From the NCBI RefSeq assembly GCF_000025325.1, contig NC_013745.1, forward strand, positions 62,001 through 126,000: DNA of 64,000 nucleotides. The letters run 5' to 3'. The position numbers and the translations under genes are program-made. The stretch comes from Haloterrigena turkmenica DSM 5511 (GTDB taxonomy: Archaea > Halobacteriota > Halobacteria > Halobacteriales > Natrialbaceae). The notes beneath the pieces were generated by a model that saw only the letters and a list, made by a program, of their open reading frames with translations, ran no database searches and was not told the origin of the DNA. The stretch's first letter is position 1. Every line of letters begins with the position of its first letter. Shown here in pieces: positions 43,537 to 51,792 of the stretch.

Positions 43537-45069
43537 TCAGACTGGGTCGAAGTTCCACCGCTGGTTATCGCCGTCCAGCCAACTCCACTGGACGACGTCG
43601 GCGCCGTCGTCGGTCGACGCCTCTAGCACGTCCGCGACGTACCCGCTGGCGCCGTTCTCGAGTCGATACGAGCCGTCGCCCTCGATGAGACGCCAGCGCT
43701 GATCGGCGGCGTCCCCCCAGGCGCGCTGGACCAAACTGGCCCCCTCGCTCGTCGAACCGTCTGCGACCGACAGCACGTGTCCGGAGTGAACGTTCTCCAG
43801 TCGGTAGGTCCCGTCGTCGTGCTCGATGAGCTCCCACTCCTGGCACGGATGACCGGTATCCGACCACTGATTGACGGTCGCTCCCTCGGTGGTGTCCGCG
43901 TCCCCCACCTCCAGCAGTAGACCGCTATTGACGTTCGAGATTCGGTACGTTCCCGCGGAAAGCGGTCCGTCGCCGCCGTTATCGCCGCAGTGTGTGCCGC
44001 TACCCGGTACCGGGGAGACCTCGCTCGGCGTCCCGTCGCAGCCGATCACCGGCCAGCCGTTCTCCCAGTCGATCCGGTCCATCATGAGCACGCGCCGCGG
44101 GACGCCGTCGATGAACTCCGGATCGGTCGCGTCGTACGCGTGATAGAGCAGCCATTCCGAGCCGTCGTCGTACGTCGTGATGTCGCCGTGTGCTGCGCCC
44201 GGGAACCGATCGGTACCGGTGAGGACCGGCGTCCCCTGGTTATACTCGTTGTACTCCATCAAGTCGATGCCGTTCTGATCGACGTACGGCCCGAAGAAGT
44301 CCGTCGACCGGCCGACTTCGTACTCGTACGTGCTGCTGTGCCCTTCACAGCAGGTTCCGGTCGAAACGAACAGATAGTGGTACCCATTGCGCTCGTAGTG
44401 GATCGTTCCCTCGTAGGCGTCGCCGGCGACCTGCGTGACCGTCGCCATATCGACGTCCCGCAGGTCGGGCGTCAGTTCCGCGACGTAGATCCCCTGGAAG
44501 CTCCCCCAGAAGAGGTACGGCGTCCCCTGATACTCGACGAAGTAGGCGTCGATGGTTCCGCCGCCCGTGTCGCTGTCACCGATGACTTGTCCGTGATCGG
44601 TAAACGGTCCCCTCGGCGTGTCGGACGTCGCGAGGCCGATACCGAACTCGCCGCTCTCCCACGGACGCGGCTCGAGCGAGTAGAACATGATCCACTCGTC
44701 GTTGTAGTAGTGGATGTTGGGTGCCCAGATCGAGCCCTCGGTCCAACCGGGTCGCGCGTCGAACGCCTCGCCCTCGTAGGTCCAGTTCACCAGATCCGTC
44801 GAGGAGAGGACCGGAACGAGGAGTTCGTCGTCGGTATTTTCCCGGTTCATGTTCGTCCCGTAGGCCCACCACGTACCGTCGTCAGCGCGGTGAACTTCCG
44901 GATCCGGAAAGTGCGGTTCGTACAGCGGGTTATAGTAATGCTCGCCGCCGTGGTCGGCACTCCCCAATCCGCTACCCCCGAGCGCGCCCGCAGTACCGAT
45001 CGCGCCGGCGCCGATCGCTTGCAGCACGGTACGTCGATTCGGATCACCGCAATCATGACTATCCGTCAT
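43537..45069 (-). CDS. second exported GH43 enzyme with ricin-type lectin domain
   Basis: A 510-residue protein with a Tat signal (NRRTVLQAIGAGAIG), GH43 propeller with the canonical FPDPEVHRADDG catalytic base region, SIWAPNIHYYNDEWIMFYS, IDAYFVEYQGTPYLFWGS and EGTIHYERNGYHYLFVS, then a ricin-B trefoil with QxW repeats (CQEWEL, DQRWRL, NQRWNF). Its domain plan matches 33195-34706 but the sequence has diverged, so the two may differ between endo and exo action or linear and branched arabinan. The TATA box sets the start at 45069. It is the last gene of the catabolic island. Confidence 0.88.
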   Translation of the reverse strand: MTDSHDCGDPNRRTVLQAIGAGAIGTAGALGGSGLGSADHGGEHYYNPLYEPHFPDPEVHRADDGTWWAYGTNMNRENTDDELLVPVLSSTDLVNWTYEGEAFDARPGWTEGSIWAPNIHYYNDEWIMFYSLEPRPWESGEFGIGLATSDTPRGPFTDHGQVIGDSDTGGGTIDAYFVEYQGTPYLFWGSFQGIYVAELTPDLRDVDMATVTQVAGDAYEGTIHYERNGYHYLFVSTGTCCEGHSSTYEYEVGRSTDFFGPYVDQNGIDLMEYNEYNQGTPVLTGTDRFPGAAHGDITTYDDGSEWLLYHAYDATDPEFIDGVPRRVLMMDRIDWENGWPVIGCDGTPSEVSPVPGSGTHCGDNGGDGPLSAGTYRISNVNSGLLLEVGDADTTEGATVNQWSDTGHPCQEWELIEHDDGTYRLENVHSGHVLSVADGSTSEGASLVQRAWGDAADQRWRLIEGDGSYRLENGASGYVADVLEASTDDGADVVQWSWLDGDNQRWNFDPV

Positions 45070-45091
45070 GCGAGTCGACATCACTCATGCA

Positions 45092-45102
45092 GATATTTAT
45101 AG
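45092..45102 (-). promoter_or_regulatory. TATA box for second GH43 gene
   Basis: CTATAAATATC on the minus strand, 23-33 nt upstream of the ATG at 45069. Confidence 0.6.
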
Positions 45103-45863
45103 ATACTTGTAATTAATACCATGAATTATTATATATTACAATTATTGTAAAAGAATAATCCTCTGTTTCAAGCCTTCACCAGCGAGTGGAGAGAAACGGA
45201 TTCGCTAATAGAGTACCGATACATTCCCCATCAGTAAGTGTCGTTCTCCTCTGGAGAATAATAGTGAGTGATACACCATGTCCTGTGCTACACGATATCA
45301 ATCAAATAGGAAACACGATGTCGAATTACGTGAGAGATCGGGCGCCTCACAGCGCGCTTTAGTCGGAACCACAGTAGATCGGCGAAGTCCGATGTGCCGG
45401 CCAATAACGGTCGATACTCTCGACGACAGTACCGGCTTTTACAATCGTATACACGTAATAGAGCATCGCTACCGTTCAGTGGCCAATCAGAGCGAAGGCG
45501 ATATCAACGCTAGCGGATTCGATACGTGCCCAGACGAAATCACGTTGTTATCGCCTTATACTGGATAGTCGTTCCAAGACATAGAATGCAATTCACTGCA
45601 AGTGTAGGCGAGTACGTGTAAGCGTTTCGCTGGCTACGATATCGAACTGGCGCCACGGGGTCGAAACGCATACTCGGTCCCTCGATATCGACACAACCCG
45701 ACGACTATTCCAGACTGACTCGCTCGAGCCGACCGATCAGCGGGACAGACCGAGAACCGGCATGTTCATAGGTGTTCGCTGAGCCCCTCCGGTAGGGTCG
45801 TCGAAGATCGGTGTACATCTCATCGTACTCACGAACACCATGCAGTCGTAGCTCATCGAGCCG
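45103..45863. other. AT-rich boundary region without a convincing gene
   Basis: Base composition drops sharply here and stays low to the window end. A 96-codon frame (45278-45568, +) has no recognised similarity or clear promoter. Confidence 0.5.
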
Positions 45864-46262
45864 ATGTTCCGACGACCCTATTTGCTGACCGTCGTCGCTT
45901 GCTTCCGGATGTCGAAGTCAGCAACGACTGACCGGATGAATACCACACGGAGTCGTGACTGCCTCACGGACGATATCAACGGACGTCTGGAGCATCACGC
46001 ACGTATTCACGCTCCGCTCAGTAGCCGTACTGCGTCACTGTCAGCCGTTGTGAACGGTGACATCGTTGGCCGGCACTCAGGTGTCCACTCACCGGTGAAT
46101 TACTTGGAATACGACGATCGTCGTAGTAACGCTTTAGTGATTGCCGATGTTTCCGCCGGTATGGAGTACAAGTGCTCCCGCTGTTCCCAACTGATCGTGC
46201 TCCGACAGCACCCCTCGAGTTGCCCACACTGCGGACATCCACCGCGACGCGGTGCCGACTAA
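45864..46262 (+). CDS. small zinc-ribbon protein
   Basis: The C-terminal 33 residues form a zinc ribbon (YKCSRCSQLIVL then SSCPHCGHPP), a common haloarchaeal small-protein fold. The N-terminal ~100 residues are unrecognised and may not be translated; internal ATGs at 45909 and 46161 are alternative starts, the last giving only the ribbon. Function unknown. Confidence 0.4.
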   Translation: MFRRPYLLTVVACFRMSKSATTDRMNTTRSRDCLTDDINGRLEHHARIHAPLSSRTASLSAVVNGDIVGRHSGVHSPVNYLEYDDRRSNALVIADVSAGMEYKCSRCSQLIVLRQHPSSCPHCGHPPRRGAD

Positions 46263-46619
46263 CGATTCGTCCGTCTCGAGACCGCAACCGACAGACGAGG
46301 AGACGAGAGTCGGATAGTCAAATCGCCGACGTCAGTGACCGTTTGGATTGGGTCGCCCCAAACTGACAAACTGAGCGCCAGCCGTCTCTTTCCGGTCCGC
46401 GACGAGAGGAATCATTCGAACCGCCGCGTCGATAGATGCACTACCCGTAGTCCGTGGCCCAAAGAAGGGAGTTCGTGCGGAGAGAACCGGTTGCGAGCAA
46501 TTGAGACAGTGATTCGATGCCCGCCATTTTATATAGCGATATAAAATTTATCAACGGCTATGTCCCTGTTACAGCGGTCCAAACCATTGATACCAGTGAA
46601 AACTGATCAGGTCGAGGGT
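46263..46619. other. intergenic stretch without a gene
   Basis: No plausible coding frame is seen. Confidence 0.4.
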
Positions 46620-46653
46620 ACACTTGATTAGCTCAATAATCAAGTGTGTTTTT
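46620..46653 (+). terminator. 11-bp hairpin followed by T run
   Basis: Arms ACACTTGATTA/TAATCAAGTGT with a 6-nt loop, then G and TTTTT. It looks like an intrinsic terminator. No intact gene ends just before it, so it may be a remnant or mark an element boundary near the integrase relic. Confidence 0.4.
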
Positions 46654-46727
46654 GCGCGGGTCCGTCCCCTCCGGGAATCGCGATCGATGAATCCGGCATG
46701 AGACCGGCTTTTCGAGGGGGTTCGCGC

Positions 46728-47666
46728 ATGAATTTTGAATCGACGTCAGTCGGAGAACTACTCGCGGAATTCCTCCGCTGAAAGGCGAAAGGGGCCAAGA
46801 GAGCGGGAACTACCGCCGAAATCTCGACTGCATCAAGGACTTTCTCAGCTGGCTCGAAACAGCCGTTCGAGACTATTCGAACCTACTACGCTTAGGTAAG
46901 CACCTACACTAGATGGTGGTTCGCGAAGGCTTCCTCGAGGCAAACTACGCATAGCGAAACGTCGCAAAGGAGCCGCTTCCAGAAAACAACAGACGCGGGT
47001 CAGGAGACCAACAGGCTTGGACGGACGAACATTGGTTACTGATCACCCGTCATGTCGACAAACAAGATCACGACGCTGCTGATGAGAAAGGGTTCGGTGC
47101 GATCAAAGAATACCGCGATCGGGCCCTTGTCTACGTCTCTGTTACTCTGGCGTTCGAGGCGGAGAGATCTTTGCGGATCCGAAAGAAGACCGGCGGAACG
47201 GGCTTCGGTGGGCCGACGTCTTCTTCGAAGATCAGAGGATGACCGTCTTCGCGAAGAAGCAGGACTGGTCCGATCGGTCGCTGACGAAACAGGCAGTTAC
47301 TCCGATGAGACGCTACAAAGACCTTTTCGGGCCAGTGATCGACAAGCGGCCGGTCTTCCCGACATTCCACCTCCCGACGCTGTACAAAACGCTCCGGACG
47401 AGACTCCACGACGAGCACAGCTGGTCAGAAAACAAGATCGAAACCTTCGTCGACGATCTTACTGGACAGGCCGAGATATTCGAAGCCCCTATGAGCACGA
47501 GTTGGCGCCGTCTTCGATCAACACCGATGGTGCTCGTCGAGTCATGCGCCGGCTCTGTGAGGAAGCCAATCTCGAACTCGAGGGGAAACACGACTATCTC
47601 GTCCCCTACGGTGGACGTCGAGGTGCTGGTTCGCTAGCGTGGGTTCACTGCAGTTATCTGTCTGTT
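46728..47666 (+). pseudogene. decayed haloarchaeal tyrosine integrase
   Basis: Reading across frames recovers most of a haloarchaeal XerC-like integrase: MNFESTSVGELLAEFLR, then GNYRRNLDCIKDFLSWLET, VREGFLEANYA, WTDEHWLLITRHVD, IKEYRDRALVYV, DPKEDRRNGLRWADV, RPVFPTFHLPTLYK, INTDGARRVMRRLCEEA and PYGGRRGAG. At least three in-frame stops, two or more frame changes and a missing N-terminal helix show it is dead. The tyrosine end is absent, and an IS6-type element begins ~15 nt later. It marks a former integration event of a plasmid or virus. Confidence 0.8.
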
Positions 47667-47681
47667 AGATAACATCGAGGG

Positions 47682-48482
47682 GCACTGTCTAGTTTAGCAC
47701 CTCCGCTGGCGTCTATCCGTTGAGTGACTGGTGCGGTCGCTGTGTGTTATAGTAGTGTTCGAACTGTTCAAGATATTCTTGTACACTCGCCCGACTGCCC
47801 GCCCACGAGTGATGGAAGCAGTCGACACGCATTTTGAAGGTATAAAACCACTTTCGATCAGATTTCGATCGACATAGTCGGGCTGACCCCTCAACCTGAA
47901 CCGAGAGAGGGCAGTCAGATAGTCGTAACCATCGGCAAGAAACACAGCCTTGGAGAGATCGTGTTTCTGGTCAATTTATGCAGAAACGCAGCGGCTGGAT
48001 CAGTGCCTCGTCGTCCGAACACTGCGATATCGAGAATTAGCCGCGAGTCATGGACTATTGCAGTATATGGCCAAGACCATTCGCCGTTGATCTTGACAGC
48101 AGTTTCATCAATAGCGACCCGCGACGGCTTCACCGCCCTCAGAACGCTCCACGTTCTGCTGTCGAGGCGAATCTTCGATTCGCCGACCATTGGAGCGCAA
48201 AGCGCTCCAAGAGACCGCACGAGAGCTTCAATCTCGTGGACGCCGGCGGGTCTGGAACGCTGTCTGCCAGCCGATGTACCCAGTGCAGATTGCTTGGTGA
48301 GAGCGTTCAACGCTGAGAGGCGAAGAATCGCTTATGTCTCTCGAAGCGAATACCCGTCCGCTCACGCTCCTAATATTCATCAAATTCCGCCGTGTAGCAT
48401 TCGCTGAGCGGGTCTGCGAGCGACATAGCCACACTAGCTCTACGACCTGCTCGCTTCTCAAACTGCGCTAACTAGACAGTAC
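47682..48482 (-). mobile_element. IS6-family element relic, copy A
   Basis: Terminal inverted repeats are GCACTGTCTAGTTTAGC at the left and its near-complement at 48467-48482. The minus strand encodes a broken IS6 (ISH14/15-like) transposase: RVAIDETAVKINGEWSW (first Asp of DDE), DPAAAFLHKLT, VFLADGYDYLTALSR and a scrambled terminal YYNTQRPHQSLNG region. Several frameshifts inactivate it. No target duplication is recognisable. A five-unit hairpin array interrupts the gene at 48123-48238. Confidence 0.8.
48123..48238. repeat. five-unit tandem hairpin array in IS6 relic A
   Basis: Units: GACGGC/ACCGCC (decayed, 48123-48137), CAGAACG/CGTTCTG (decayed centre, 48140-48158), GGCGAATC/GATTCGCC (perfect, 48166-48184), TTGGAGCGC/GCGCTCCAA (perfect, 48190-48210) and CACGAGA/TCTCGTG (decayed centre, 48218-48238). 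Loops are TTC or AAA in the perfect units. The two perfect ones are absent from copy B. Confidence 0.85.
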
Positions 48483-48578
48483 TGAAAACCTGAATATATG
48501 TAGTTACTAGCAAATATCTATGCAATAGCTTGCCTAATCCTGCCAAGAACCTTCATGGTTTTTCGCTGTATATGGGAT

Positions 48579-48884
48579 ATGCTCGACGAGATCATGGCAG
48601 CGTTAGCGAATGGACATCGTCGGCAGTTGTTGATCGGCCTTCTGGAACACAATCCGCAGGAAGCAGTGCAGACACCGGAAGGTGTGCAGGTCGACGGTGA
48701 GCAGTTAGCGGATCTCCAAGTCGAGATGTATCATAATCACCTGCCACGGTTAGAGGTGGCCGGATTCATCACGTGGGATCGGGAGCAGCACGTGGTCGAG
48801 AAAGGCCCGCAATTCGAGCAGATCAAGCCGGTGCTGGAAGTGTTCGAGGAGAACGCGGATGAACTACCAGTCGACTGGCCATGA
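48579..48884 (+). CDS. small winged-helix protein (DUF7344-like)
   Basis: A 101-residue protein starting MLDEIMAALANGHRRQLLIGLLEHNP, the opening of haloarchaeal winged-helix (ArsR-like, DUF7344-type) regulators. YHNHLPRLEVAGFITWDRE is the recognition and wing region. Upstream ATG 48555 adds eight atypical residues. It is convergent with the small gene at 48933-49205. The target is unknown. Confidence 0.7.
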   Translation: MLDEIMAALANGHRRQLLIGLLEHNPQEAVQTPEGVQVDGEQLADLQVEMYHNHLPRLEVAGFITWDREQHVVEKGPQFEQIKPVLEVFEENADELPVDWP

Positions 48885-48932
48885 CTGGTCGGGGTCGGTG
48901 CCGCCCCTACGCTCTGGACACGCAGCGAGTGG

Positions 48933-49205
48933 TCAGTCTTCGCCAGGTGGGGTGGTGATCCGGAGTTCGCCGTCGACCGCGTAGAAGTAGCCCCGATTGA
49001 GTAGCCGCGTCAGCGCATATTCGGCATCGTCGGGTTCGAGCGCCAGGTCTTCGTCCGCACAGAGTACGTCGACGGCCTGGTCACGGTTGATCGCTGGCGC
49101 CACGCTTTGGCTGCTATCGCCGGCTGTCTCCGTGATAGAGGTCTCGGTGACAGTATAGGCGTCCGTCACCCAGTCGGGGAGCGGTGGGCGTGGATCGTCG
49201 ACCAT
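48933..49205 (-). CDS. small haloarchaeal protein, possibly winged-helix
   Basis: A 90-residue acidic protein (MVDDPRPPLPDWVTDAY). The C-terminal half, with INRDQAVDVLCADEDLALEPDDAEYALTRLLNRGYFYAVDGELRI written here in outline, alternates helix and a terminal hairpin in a way that suggests a winged helix. No family is recognised with certainty. ATG 49211 is an alternative start. Confidence 0.55.
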   Translation of the reverse strand: MVDDPRPPLPDWVTDAYTVTETSITETAGDSSQSVAPAINRDQAVDVLCADEDLALEPDDAEYALTRLLNRGYFYAVDGELRITTPPGED

Positions 49206-49336
49206 TGACATATATCAGATCACCTCTATATGGAGAAGACACTACCATCCGGCTTAACTCTATTCCCGTATCGAAGAAAAGAACATCCGCTGCTACTGTC
49301 CACTAGTACCGATCTTGCCCTGTGCTATAGTAGGAA

Positions 49337-49828
49337 TTAGAAATAATTACTCATATTTGGTACAGAGAGATGATCAAGAGCTGTATCAATCGCTGTTGTG
49401 AGTTCGTCGAGTGACTTAAAGAAGCGGTTGCTGAGTGCCGCTTGTAGCTGTCTCCAGCACTCTTCGACAGGATTTAGCTCTGGTGAGTACGATGGCAGCG
49501 TCACGAAGGCGAGGTCGTTACGGGCCGTAAGGTCCGTGACGGCCGACGCCTGAAAATACGGCGCTCCATCCAACACAATAATCAAATCACCTTCGAACTC
49601 TTTGCATAACGCGAGAATGAAATGTTTGGCGTGGGCGGCGGTCACGTACTCTTCAAATCGAGCGAAAAAGCGATCACCGTGTTCGGTGATCGCGCCCAGC
49701 AAACACGTCCAGTCGCGTTGGCCAGATAATTCGACAGACGGCCGCGTGCCGCGGGGAAACCACGCGGCACGCGGCTCAACTTGCACGGATTTCTTGGTTT
49801 GATCGATACAGACTACTGTGGCGTCCAT
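49337..49828 (-). CDS. IS630-type transposase, catalytic part (ORF B)
   Basis: 163 residues with the DDE residues in VVCIDQTKK, IVLDGAPYF and SPELNPVEECW. It lacks a start of its own in the family sense and is made by -1 slippage from ORF A at the A7 run (49839-49845), which joins LKKKRRE to MDATVV. The gene contains strong perfect hairpins at 49670-49693 and 49741-49775. Confidence 0.88.
   Translation of the reverse strand: MDATVVCIDQTKKSVQVEPRAAWFPRGTRPSVELSGQRDWTCLLGAITEHGDRFFARFEEYVTAAHAKHFILALCKEFEGDLIIVLDGAPYFQASAVTDLTARNDLAFVTLPSYSPELNPVEECWRQLQAALSNRFFKSLDELTTAIDTALDHLSVPNMSNYF
49670..49693. repeat. perfect 10-bp hairpin inside transposase gene
   Basis: Arms GCGATCACCG/CGGTGATCGC, loop TGTT. 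Confidence 0.75.
49741..49775. repeat. perfect 13-bp hairpin inside transposase gene
   Basis: Arms GCCGCGTGCCGCG/CGCGGCACGCGGC with a 9-nt loop. Confidence 0.75.
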
Positions 49829-50349
49829 CTCCCGCCGCTTTTTTTGAGCTCATCGTGGAACTCATCTTGTTCATCTTCGTCGGCTTCAGCGGCTGAGCGG
49901 CGCGGTTTTTGATAGCTCAATCCCGCTTCTTTCAGCAACCGCCGGCAACTCGGGATTGAGTATTCCACATCGTAGGCTTCCTCGAGATACTGCTGGACGA
50001 GCGCCGGCGTCCACGCCGGCGCGTCGAATCCAACTTCTTCGGGTGAGTCGTGGACAACGTTTTCGAACTCTTCTTGCTCTTTTTCTGAGAGCTTTCTCTT
50101 TCTCCCAGATCGGTGAGCATCAGTAACGGCCTGCTCAAGCGACTCGTTAGTGTCGAGTCGTTTGAGCCAACTATAGATCGTCCGTCGTTGAACGTCGTAC
50201 CACTCGGCTAGTTCAGTCTGCGTAACACCGTTTTTGTACGCTATTGCTACCAAAAGCCGTTGTGTCGGCTTCTTTCCTTCCACGTTGTCGAGGGCATCTT
50301 GCAATTCCTCGACGGAGATCTCGTCGAGATGATCCACTGCATTTAGCAA
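49813..50349 (-). CDS. IS630-type transposase, DNA-binding part (ORF A)
   Basis: 178 residues. The helix-turn-helix lies at TQTELAEWYDVQRRTIYSWL, followed by the linker SGRKRKLSEKEQEEF and DAPAWTPALVQQYLEEAY. It ends soon after the slippery A7 run with an out-of-frame tail (SGGRWTPQ). The normal product is likely the A-B fusion. Confidence 0.88.
   Translation of the reverse strand: MLNAVDHLDEISVEELQDALDNVEGKKPTQRLLVAIAYKNGVTQTELAEWYDVQRRTIYSWLKRLDTNESLEQAVTDAHRSGRKRKLSEKEQEEFENVVHDSPEEVGFDAPAWTPALVQQYLEEAYDVEYSIPSCRRLLKEAGLSYQKPRRSAAEADEDEQDEFHDELKKSGGRWTPQ
49839..49845 (-). promoter_or_regulatory. programmed -1 frameshift site (A7)
   Basis: AAAAAAA on the minus strand at the end of ORF A. 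A -1 shift continues directly into ORF B. Confidence 0.65.
50001..50022. repeat. perfect 9-bp hairpin inside transposase gene
   Basis: Arms GCGCCGGCG/CGCCGGCGC, loop TCCA, within ORF A. Confidence 0.75.
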
Positions 50350-50427
50350 CGTTCTCTGAGTAGAAATTTCTAACGGGTACTATAGCTACCATCAGAGTAT
50401 AATGCGCTGTACTGCGTATCCATCCGT

Positions 50428-50598
50428 ATGTCGGAAAAGGAACTCGACGGTAAGCGACTCAATCGTGGTGACGACGCTACCGATACCCAGACCGACTCGA
50501 CGATCGTTAGTGATGGCGGCGTTCAGACCGGTGACGACGGTCAGCGGAAGCTAGAAGGGATGCACTGCCGGGGTGCCAACCGTCCCACGCACGACTAG
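50428..50598 (+). CDS. small acidic hypothetical protein (56 aa)
   Basis: MSEKELDGKRLNRGDDAT opens an Asp/Thr/Gly-rich 56-residue frame with typical haloarchaeal codon choice, ending HCRGANRPTHD. No family is recognised. The last codons overlap the GGTGCC repeats. Confidence 0.45.
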   Translation: MSEKELDGKRLNRGDDATDTQTDSTIVSDGGVQTGDDGQRKLEGMHCRGANRPTHD

Positions 50599-50711
50599 GG
50601 TGCCGGTGTGATGAGACGGGGGTGACCAATGTAAACCGCACGAGAGCACCAGTGAGGTGCCAGTATCGACGCGCCATCTGGGTGCCATCGTGACCGCACT
50701 AGTTGGGTGCC
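50571..50711. repeat. GGTGCC iteron-like repeats
   Basis: GGTGCC, mostly preceded by G, occurs at 50571, 50598, 50654, 50680 and 50705, with a degenerate GGGTGACC at 50620. Intervals are 27, 22, ~35, 25 and 25 nt. CGCAC-N-AG motifs sit between several of them. Confidence 0.5.
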
Positions 50712-51224
50712 GTCTTGTGCGAAACACCGTGGTTCCAGTAACAGCAGATCATGTGGACTCGAGATCACTCATGAACTCGACAGCAGTAGGGGACTGAGGG
50801 TCTCATAGAAGGATCCGCATGACGTTCTTTTCACCCAATCTGGAGCGAACTATCCGTTCAATACACGTGCGAATAAAGCGCTCCGCAGACAAGGGATGCT
50901 GCTCGATTTCGGTGGAATAGTATCATAAAATATACTGTGGCTCCTGATTCTCAAACCACTATGCAAAGATTGGACAACTACTATGCGACTGAGTAGCGTG
51001 GTTCCACTTGATCTGCTTCCGGATGACACTGGCTGGAGGCAGATCGGTCCACCGGCTACCAACTATATCTGCGCCTCGATTGGCTGCGTAGTAGCATACG
51101 AAGGGGGCTAATTACCCCTTTCCATCACCACCGGAGCAGTAATTACCTGTATTGCAGAAAGTCGGTTAGACTTGCAAGCGCTACGTGTAGGACTATCCAC
51201 AGAGGGCTGGGCGATTCATATAGT
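50712..51224. other. intergenic stretch without a convincing gene
   Basis: Only short frames without family resemblance are seen. Confidence 0.4.
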
Positions 51225-51518
51225 ATGTCCACTCCCCGATCGTCCGAAGACGAATGCCATCACATCTACACAACTGACGAGAACCGCAGTCTGAGCATTG
51301 CGATTGTAGAGGCGGTTGCAGAGTACGAGAATGCCAATTTGATGGAACGTGAGTTCAGACTGTACGATAGCATAAACCCGTCAGCACTCAATACGTTGTT
51401 CCAATCCAATCAGGAGGCTGCTGTAACAGTATCGTTTGCCGTTAGTAATTCTCAAGTCTTTCTACGAGACATTGGTGACGGAGTCGAAATTTGTGTTTCC
51501 GATCTCCCGAATGGCTAA
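51225..51518 (+). CDS. HalOD1 output-domain protein
   Basis: A 97-residue protein with the HalOD1 pattern: SLSIAIVEAVAEYENANL, RLYDSINPSALNTLF and TVSFAVSNSQVFLRDIGDGVEI. It is a second member of the family besides 7381-7647, with an AT-richer coding style. Role unknown. Confidence 0.75.
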   Translation: MSTPRSSEDECHHIYTTDENRSLSIAIVEAVAEYENANLMEREFRLYDSINPSALNTLFQSNQEAAVTVSFAVSNSQVFLRDIGDGVEICVSDLPNG

Positions 51519-51582
51519 ACAATAGCCGTTCCACTCTCAGTCCGCAGATCGCCGATTGAGAGAGATCCAACCTCGTTAGATG

Positions 51583-51731
51583 TCATTCTTCCTCAGAATT
51601 CGGAGGGTCAATACCAGCAATCCACTTTTGATTACAATTAACACATTCGAGTTCAACTTTACCCCCTGTTCAAGCAAGATGCTGAAATTTTCCATCCCAC
51701 AGTTCGGGCAAACAGCACTTTCCATACTCAT
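51583..51731 (-). pseudogene. small zinc-ribbon gene with single-base deletion
   Basis: Frame 1 reads MSMESAVCPNCGMENFSILLEQG. Frame 2 continues as KVELECVNCNQKWIAGIDPP with a natural stop. Adding one G to a G5 run joins them into a CPNCG/CVNC zinc ribbon of about 50 residues. It is a broken gene or a sequence error. Confidence 0.55.
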
Positions 51732-51792
51732 TTTTCCTCTCTCTTTGTAAAAGTTATCGCGTAAGAAAGGTGTAAAAAAATGAGCGACAAAG

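Larger units (their letters stand above)
49324..50386 (-). mobile_element. IS630-family insertion sequence
   Basis: Both transposase frames are bracketed by inverted repeats of about 21 nt (left 49324-49344 GCTATAGTA...TTAGAAAT; right 50366-50386 in complement). The element looks complete, ~1.06 kb, and is the best preserved IS in the window. Confidence 0.8.

Noticed and set aside
45278-45568. 96-codon ORF in the AT-rich boundary
   Set aside because: No similarity, no promoter and unusual composition for the host.
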